Positions 60,273 to 64,000 of a DNA stretch of 64,000 bases are shown one piece after another (positions within the stretch are counted from its first letter, which is position 1; the number at the start of each line of letters is the position of its first letter). Location: contig NZ_CP027295.1 in NCBI RefSeq assembly GCF_005490785.1, positions 1,364,001 to 1,428,000 on the forward strand, written 5' to 3'. The position numbers and the translations under genes were made by a program. Origin of the DNA: Brachybacterium sp. SGAir0954. Its GTDB lineage: Bacteria; Actinomycetota; Actinomycetes; Actinomycetales; Dermabacteraceae. The notes beneath the pieces were generated by a model, which saw nothing but the letters and a program-made list of their open reading frames with translations, made no database searches and was not told where the DNA came from.

Positions 60273-60736
60273 GACGCGACCGCCTGCAGGAGGAACGCGG
60301 CCCGGGCGTGACCGTTCCGGTGCGCCGCACGGAGCGCGGAGTCCTCACGGGACCAGCCACAGCGGCGCATCGCCTCCTCACGAGGGACGCCCTGCTCGAG
60401 CAGGTGCACGAGATCCTCGAGCCGCTCCGCGCTCGTCGACGTCGTGCGCCCCGGGCCGCGCTCGAGGGTGACCCCGCCACGTCCACGACGGACCGACTCG
60501 ATCACCTTGAGGAGCTGGACGATCTCGTCCCGCCGGCCCGGATCCTTGACCCGCACAGCGCGGGTCTCGAGGTGAGCGACGAGGGCGTCGAGGTCCGTGC
60601 CAGCGGCGACCGCCGCGAGCTGCTCGGCGTGGCGGCGTGCACGGTCGCGGGCGTACTCGCGGTTCGCTTTCCGGCACGCCGGGCAGTGGCACTTCTCCCG
60701 CACGTACCGGGAGCGGGTCCCATGCTCGGCGGTCAT
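60269..60736 (-). CDS. Early phage protein with zinc knuckle and helix-turn-helix
   Basis: 155 residues. N-terminal CHCPACRKANREYARDRARR (17-36) forms a Cys knuckle followed by a basic helix; C-terminal SAERLEDLVHLLEQGVPREE, AMRRCGWSREDSALRAAHR near 101-139 reads as a helix-turn-helix of the transposase/sigma-like kind. Likely DNA-binding, possibly a regulator of the early operon. Confidence 0.72.
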   Translation of the reverse strand: MTAEHGTRSRYVREKCHCPACRKANREYARDRARRHAEQLAAVAAGTDLDALVAHLETRAVRVKDPGRRDEIVQLLKVIESVRRGRGGVTLERGPGRTTSTSAERLEDLVHLLEQGVPREEAMRRCGWSREDSALRAAHRNGHARAAFLLQAVAS

Positions 60737-60909
60737 GACGTTCCCTTCGTGTAGGCGCGGAGGCGGGCATACGTGGCGGCGGCGCGACGGCAGTAGATGC
60801 AGCCGCACTCAGCGGACATGCGTTGCGTCCCGTGGGCGGGACCGGGGCGGGGCGTGCACGTTTCGCACGGGCAGAGATCCCGGCGGCGAGTACGGGTGTG
60901 GTGACTCAT
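60733..60909 (-). CDS. Very small Cys-rich (zinc-ribbon-like) protein
   Basis: 58 residues with two paired-Cys knuckles: CPCETC (13-18) and CGCIYC (35-40), and a basic end. It is chained by ATGA to both neighbours, which supports it in spite of its size. Probably binds one or two zinc ions; role unknown. Confidence 0.65.
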   Translation of the reverse strand: MSHHTRTRRRDLCPCETCTPRPGPAHGTQRMSAECGCIYCRRAAATYARLRAYTKGTS

Positions 60910-61298
60910 GCCGCGCCACGGATCGGGTGCACGTTCCCGGCGGCGGGGAGGTCGGACAGGTCGGCGATGCCGGCGAGGCGGCCTTGCTTCTCGACGGGGA
61001 TCCGGACGGTGTCGGTGACCTTCACGCCGAGCTGCCGGAACAGGCCCGTGACGGACACGTACCGGTTCTTCGGGATCACGTACGCGGCGGGATCGTCAGG
61101 GGAGGAGGAGACGATCCGGAGGAGGAAGTCTTCCGGGTCCCACTCGAAGTAGATCGCGACGGGTTCGCCGAGCATCTCGACCAGTGCTCGGGACAGGACG
61201 AGCTTCGTTGCCCCGTTCGTCTTGTGAGCGGAGAGGGTGATCTGCGGGCCCGCGGACGGGGCCTTCTGGTGGGTCTTCGGCATCTTCTGGAAAGCCAT
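60906..61298 (-). CDS. Early phage protein with AbrB-like C-terminal part
   Basis: 130 residues. Two halves: TKLVLSRALVEMLGEPVAIY near 32-51 and VSVTGLFRQLGVKVTDTVRI near 80-99 each look like a strand-helix-strand as in swapped-hairpin AbrB-like domains. AAAGGA precedes the ATG. Could bind DNA; not proven. The 148-bp gap to ssb holds only the terminator. Confidence 0.62.
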   Translation of the reverse strand: MAFQKMPKTHQKAPSAGPQITLSAHKTNGATKLVLSRALVEMLGEPVAIYFEWDPEDFLLRIVSSSPDDPAAYVIPKNRYVSVTGLFRQLGVKVTDTVRIPVEKQGRLAGIADLSDLPAAGNVHPIRGAA

Positions 61299-61383
61299 GG
61301 TGTGGGTCCTTTCGGAGGGGTGGTTGGAGCGCGCCCGGTGCGGGTCTAGGCCGTGAGTCGCTCGAGGTCGGCGTCACCGGGGC

Positions 61384-61418
61384 GGGCATGACGAAGGCCC
61401 CCGCCGTAGCGGAGGCCT
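61384..61418 (-). terminator. Terminator hairpin, copy 6 of the CTTNNNCATGCCC family
   Basis: AGGCC (61395-61399) and CCGC (61401-61404) pair with GCGG (61409-61412) and GGCCT (61414-61418); minus-strand tail CCTTCGTCATGCCC. It follows the ssb gene in the direction of transcription. Confidence 0.7.
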
Positions 61419-61446
61419 CAGAGATGCCGGGGTGTTGCTGCTGGGC

Positions 61447-61920
61447 TCAGAAGGGTGGGTCGTCGTACCCGCCCTGGTTGCCGCCGCCGACCCACGGGTC
61501 GGACTGCGGAGCGCCCTGGGGCTGGCCGTAGCCGGACTGCGGCGGGGACTGCGGAGCGCCGCCCTGCTGCTGGCGCTTCGGGTAGGCGCGCACACCGGTC
61601 GCGGTCACGTTCAGGGACTTGCCCTGTGCGCCGTCGCGGGTCGTGTACTCCTCCTCGAAGACCTCCCCGTCGACCGTGATCGTCTGGCCCTTCTCGAGGT
61701 TCATCGCGGCGACCGCCTGCGCGATCTCGCGCCACCAGGACACCCGGTACCAGGTCGTGTGCACGGTCTCGTAGTCCTGCCGAGCGTCGCCGGTGCTCCC
61801 GACCTTCTTGGACTTGTTGACCGCCACCGACGCGGAGACGACGGGCGTGCCGTCCTGCGTGGTGCGTGCCTCCGGGGCGCCGCCGAGGTTGCCGGTGAAG
61901 TGGATGGTTGCGTCTGCCAT
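61447..61920 (-). CDS. ssb: Single-stranded DNA-binding protein
   Basis: 157 residues. OB-fold (about 1-108: ATIHFTGNLGGAPEARTTQD; TTWYRVSWWREIAQAVAAMN; GQTITVDGEVFEEEY), then a Gly/Gln/Pro-rich linker and the acidic tip YDDPPF that recruits partner proteins. Coats single strands in phage replication and RecT recombination. Begins three bases after the recT stop. Confidence 0.92.
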   Translation of the reverse strand: MADATIHFTGNLGGAPEARTTQDGTPVVSASVAVNKSKKVGSTGDARQDYETVHTTWYRVSWWREIAQAVAAMNLEKGQTITVDGEVFEEEYTTRDGAQGKSLNVTATGVRAYPKRQQQGGAPQSPPQSGYGQPQGAPQSDPWVGGGNQGGYDDPPF

Positions 61921-61923
61921 GGA

Positions 61924-62751
61924 TCAGTTCTCCTCGGGGGCGGGGGTGAAGGAGTCCAGCACCTTGCTGATCTCCGGGCGGGTGAGCTCCGACCGCGACT
62001 CGATGTCGCGGCCGATGACCGAGCTGACGTAGCCGAGCGCTTCGTCGCGGCCCTCGAGGCCGTTCTCCTTAAGGACGGCGAACATCTTTCGGAGCTGCGC
62101 TTCCGACGGCACCTCACCGGTCTCCGCGATTGCGGCGCGGAGGTCGTCCTGCCCCTTCGTCTCGGCGACGGGTGCGGGGTCCTTGCGCTTGCGGGACACC
62201 TTCGTGGTCGGGCCCGCCGGCTTGGAGGGGGCAGCCTCGGGTGCGTCGGTGAACTCCCCGCCGAGCTCGTCGGGGGTGTGGGTGACGCCGTAGAGGGCGT
62301 CGGAGGCGCCCATGCGGCACACCTCGGTGATCGCGCGGGAGCGGAGCATCGCGGCGGGGAACTTCTTCCACGTCGGGTTGCTGGTGAGGCCGGCGGTCTG
62401 GGCGCGCTTGAGGTCCCAGGTGGCCGTGTACTCGAAGCCCTGGTCGTCGGCGCGGATGAGGACGGCGGTCGCTTCCTGGTCGTCGGCGGTCACGCGGAGC
62501 TTGTGTCCGGCGCGGCGGACGACGGAGGCGATCAGCTCAGCGGACGCGGACGGCTTCCCGTTGATGACGTGGATGCTGGTGATCGCGTGGATCGGCTTCA
62601 CGTCGAGCGCGTCGGCGTACTGCAGGGCGAAGAGGAGGTTCGCGGGGTTCTGCTGGTACTCGCGGGGCAGCAGCCCGGACGGGGCGAGGGCCTTCGCGAA
62701 CTCGATCTGCTGGCCGAGCGGGGCGGGCTCGTGGACGATGACTTCACTCAT
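61924..62751 (-). CDS. recT: RecT-family single-strand annealing protein
   Basis: 275 residues. The RecT core covers about 15-190: QIEFAKALAPSGLLPREYQQ, NLLFALQYADALDVKPIHAI, INGKPSASAELIASVVRRAG, KFPAAMLRSRAITEVCRMGA. The C-terminal 85 residues are a linker rich in Ala/Pro/Lys and a helical end. It pairs single strands made by the exonuclease next to it. ATG overlaps the exonuclease stop (ATGA). Confidence 0.9.
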   Translation of the reverse strand: MSEVIVHEPAPLGQQIEFAKALAPSGLLPREYQQNPANLLFALQYADALDVKPIHAITSIHVINGKPSASAELIASVVRRAGHKLRVTADDQEATAVLIRADDQGFEYTATWDLKRAQTAGLTSNPTWKKFPAAMLRSRAITEVCRMGASDALYGVTHTPDELGGEFTDAPEAAPSKPAGPTTKVSRKRKDPAPVAETKGQDDLRAAIAETGEVPSEAQLRKMFAVLKENGLEGRDEALGYVSSVIGRDIESRSELTRPEISKVLDSFTPAPEEN

Positions 62752-63530
62752 CGGGTGACCTCCTTGAGGGTCTTCGGGTTCCACCGGTTCTTCACCGCGA
62801 GGGCGGCGAGGAACGCGGTGAACGATTGGTCGATGTGCTCCCGGTCGGGAGACAGTTCGTAGAGGCGGGTGCCGGTCCCGGTCACGTGGGCGACGTAGGT
62901 GGCGGCGATGTCGGGGAGCGGGTGCTCCGTGTCGGGGTCGGTGTCGTCGACCCAGAACTCGGCGCGGGCGTAGGCGGCGGTCTGGATCGCCGTGTCCGGG
63001 TAGACGCCGGTCGAGGTCTTGAGGTCGATCTCGATCGGTGCCCCGTCGTGGAGGGAGGGGACTGATGCGATGAGGTCGAAGCGGCCGGCGTACCAGTGGG
63101 TCCGGTTCGCGACGGACTTCTCGGTGAGGAGCGGGGTCACGTCCCAGGCGTCGAGGAAGTCGACGTACCCCTCGACGTGACCGAGCAGTGTGTCGGGTAC
63201 GTCGACGTCCTCGCCGTGGACGACGCGCTCGGCGAGGGCGTGGACGGCGGTGCCGCGGACGGCGGCCTCGTCCCGCTTCTTCCACGGCGCCTTCCGCCAC
63301 TGTTCGTAAAGGTCGTCCCGGTCGATGTTCGCGAGGTTCCAGGCGGCCTCGGACGGGGGCAGTTCGCGGAACGACTGGGCCCATTCGGCGGCGGCCTCGG
63401 CGGCCTGGTTCGCTGCCCAGTACGCGAGCGCCGGCTTCGGGATCCCGCCGCCGATGATCGTTGTCGCTCCGGTGACGGGTTTTCCGTCGAGGCGGTACCG
63501 GTGCGAGGCCTCGTTGAAGGTGAGGGTCAT
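62748..63530 (-). CDS. RecB/Cas4-like PD-(D/E)XK exonuclease, RecT partner
   Basis: 260 residues. Nuclease motifs in order: RGTAVH with His97, AGRFDLIA with Asp152, IEIDLKTS with Asp169/Lys171, and QTAAY with Gln183/Tyr187, the RecB-type set. It should resect double-stranded ends to give 3' single strands to RecT, as RecE or lambda Exo do. ATGA coupling with recT and with the small gene upstream. Confidence 0.88.
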   Translation of the reverse strand: MTLTFNEASHRYRLDGKPVTGATTIIGGGIPKPALAYWAANQAAEAAAEWAQSFRELPPSEAAWNLANIDRDDLYEQWRKAPWKKRDEAAVRGTAVHALAERVVHGEDVDVPDTLLGHVEGYVDFLDAWDVTPLLTEKSVANRTHWYAGRFDLIASVPSLHDGAPIEIDLKTSTGVYPDTAIQTAAYARAEFWVDDTDPDTEHPLPDIAATYVAHVTGTGTRLYELSPDREHIDQSFTAFLAALAVKNRWNPKTLKEVTR

Positions 63531-63679
63531 CGGTCGCTCCCGAGGAGCATGTCGGCGACGTCGAGCGCGCCGTGCCGCTCGAGGTACCTGCGGGCGCCTG
63601 CCATCTGCTCATCGCTGATGGTGACGTCCTCGAGCATCTTCCGCCGCTGCTCGATGGTGAGGATGCCGGGGTTGCTCAA
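63527..63679 (-). CDS. Small helical early phage protein (TTG start)
   Basis: 50 residues, helical (ILTIEQRRKMLEDVTISDEQ, then MAGARRYLERHGALDVADML). The TTG at 63679 overlaps the stop of the gene upstream (TTGA), continuing the overlap chain. Function unknown. Confidence 0.55.
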   Translation of the reverse strand: MSNPGILTIEQRRKMLEDVTISDEQMAGARRYLERHGALDVADMLLGSDR

Positions 63680-63849
63680 CGGGCCACCGCCTTCCACAGG
63701 TCGAAGGGCTCCTGCCAGGCGTGGAGCTTGACGGGCTTCCCGAGGGCGACGGTCGTCTCAGATCGGGTGAGGCGCCGCCACGGCATCTTCTGGGCGGCGT
63801 CGGCGTCACAGGCCTTGGTGATCGCCGTGTCGGTGAGGACGGGGGTCAT
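63676..63849 (-). CDS. Small early phage protein
   Basis: 57 residues (MTPVLTDTAITKACDADAAQ, later LGKPVKLHAWQEPFDLWKAV). ATG at 63849 overlaps the partial gene upstream (ATGA); TTGA overlap downstream. Function unknown. Confidence 0.6.
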   Translation of the reverse strand: MTPVLTDTAITKACDADAAQKMPWRRLTRSETTVALGKPVKLHAWQEPFDLWKAVAR

Positions 63850-64000
63850 GCCTTCTGCTCCTTCTTGCGTTGCTTCTCGATGTGGCCGACGGCCTGGGTT
63901 CCGGTGGGGTCCGAGTACGTGGGGCGGGTGCGGCGCTCGCGGCGCGGTTCTGCCTGCCACGGGTTGTTCGACTCGGGCCGGCGGGGGAGGTCACTGTCGT
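63846..64000 (-). CDS. C-terminal end of an early phage gene (cut by window edge)
   Basis: The frame is open to the window edge; the visible 50 residues are polar and basic, ending GHIEKQRKKEQKA. Its stop overlaps the next start (ATGA). Nothing more can be said. Confidence 0.5.
   Translation of the reverse strand, partial: DSDLPRRPESNNPWQAEPRRERRTRPTYSDPTGTQAVGHIEKQRKKEQKA

Larger units (their letters stand above)
26513..64000. mobile_element. Siphovirus prophage, left end and about 37.5 kb of body (right end outside window)
   Basis: It runs from the tRNA-Glu junction to beyond the window. It contains integrase, lysis, fibre, tail, neck, head, packaging, replication and recombination modules with no visible break, so it may be functional. 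Nearly all genes read leftward. Base composition is a little less GC-rich than the chromosome part. Repressor, excisionase and attR are not seen. Confidence 0.95.

Noticed and set aside
26513..64000. attR or a second tRNA-Glu 3' end inside the window
   Set aside because: No second copy was noticed by eye, and prophage genes run without a break to the edge.

Overview
The left 26.4 kb is chromosome of a very GC-rich actinobacterium. Gene content (Mrp antiporter operon, GTG and leaderless-looking starts, actinobacterial dCTP deaminase, UMF1-type transporter) fits Micrococcales, and my best guess is a Dermabacteraceae / Brachybacterium-like host; the assignment rests on gene style, not on a marker gene. 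The right 37.5 kb is a temperate siphovirus prophage inserted at the 3' end of a tRNA-Glu gene. Its right end lies outside the window.

Chromosome, left to right: the 3' end of a CtaG-like membrane protein gene and a convergent flavin monooxygenase; a divergent pair made of a BadF/N-acetylglucosamine-kinase-like protein and a GH3-like protein, both of which seem to lack their family's catalytic residues; an ABC-F ribosome-associated ATPase; O-acetylhomoserine sulfhydrylase (metY); two overlapping HAD phosphatases; an NHLRC2-like thioredoxin/NHL protein followed by a membrane protein that looks like a membrane pyrophosphatase stripped of its active site; a TetR regulator; tRNA-Gly(CCC); dcd with a likely leaderless GTG start and an overlapping unknown gene; a UMF1 transporter; a six-gene mrp operon (A, C, D, E, F, G, with subunit B fused to A) in which C, F and G carry long charged tails; fhs; and tRNA-Glu(TTC).

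Prophage: a tyrosine integrase and two small genes read rightward from attL. Everything else reads leftward, except one lone membrane-protein gene at 55.0-55.4 kb. From left to right on the map (late to early in transcription) there are: a set of small membrane proteins (holin candidates) and a CHAP endolysin; an elaborate receptor-binding module (lectin-like fibre, SGNH esterase fibre, collagen-like fibre, polysaccharide-deacetylase fibre, heptad-repeat coiled-coil fibre); tail hub proteins, tape measure and a tail assembly chaperone pair joined by a -1 frameshift at CCCAAAA; major tail protein and neck proteins; HK97-type capsid, scaffold, MuF-like minor head protein, portal, TerL and TerS; a non-coding cos-like stretch and an HNH endonuclease; a replication block (initiator with two helically phased TCGCGA arrays inside the gene, plus a PD-(D/E)XK resolvase-like protein); then about twenty small early genes chained by ATGA overlaps, ending in SSB, a RecT annealase and a RecB-like exonuclease. 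No repressor or attR is visible, so the immunity region and right attachment site should lie beyond 64 kb.

The items I find most worth a second look are: three consecutive-family pseudoenzyme candidates in the chromosome (kinase-like, GH3-like, pyrophosphatase-like); the double TCGCGA array next to a pure polypurine tract inside the phage initiator gene; six dispersed hairpins that share the tail CTTNNNCATGCCC; and a perfect 10-bp inverted repeat that could bury the integrase Shine-Dalgarno sequence.
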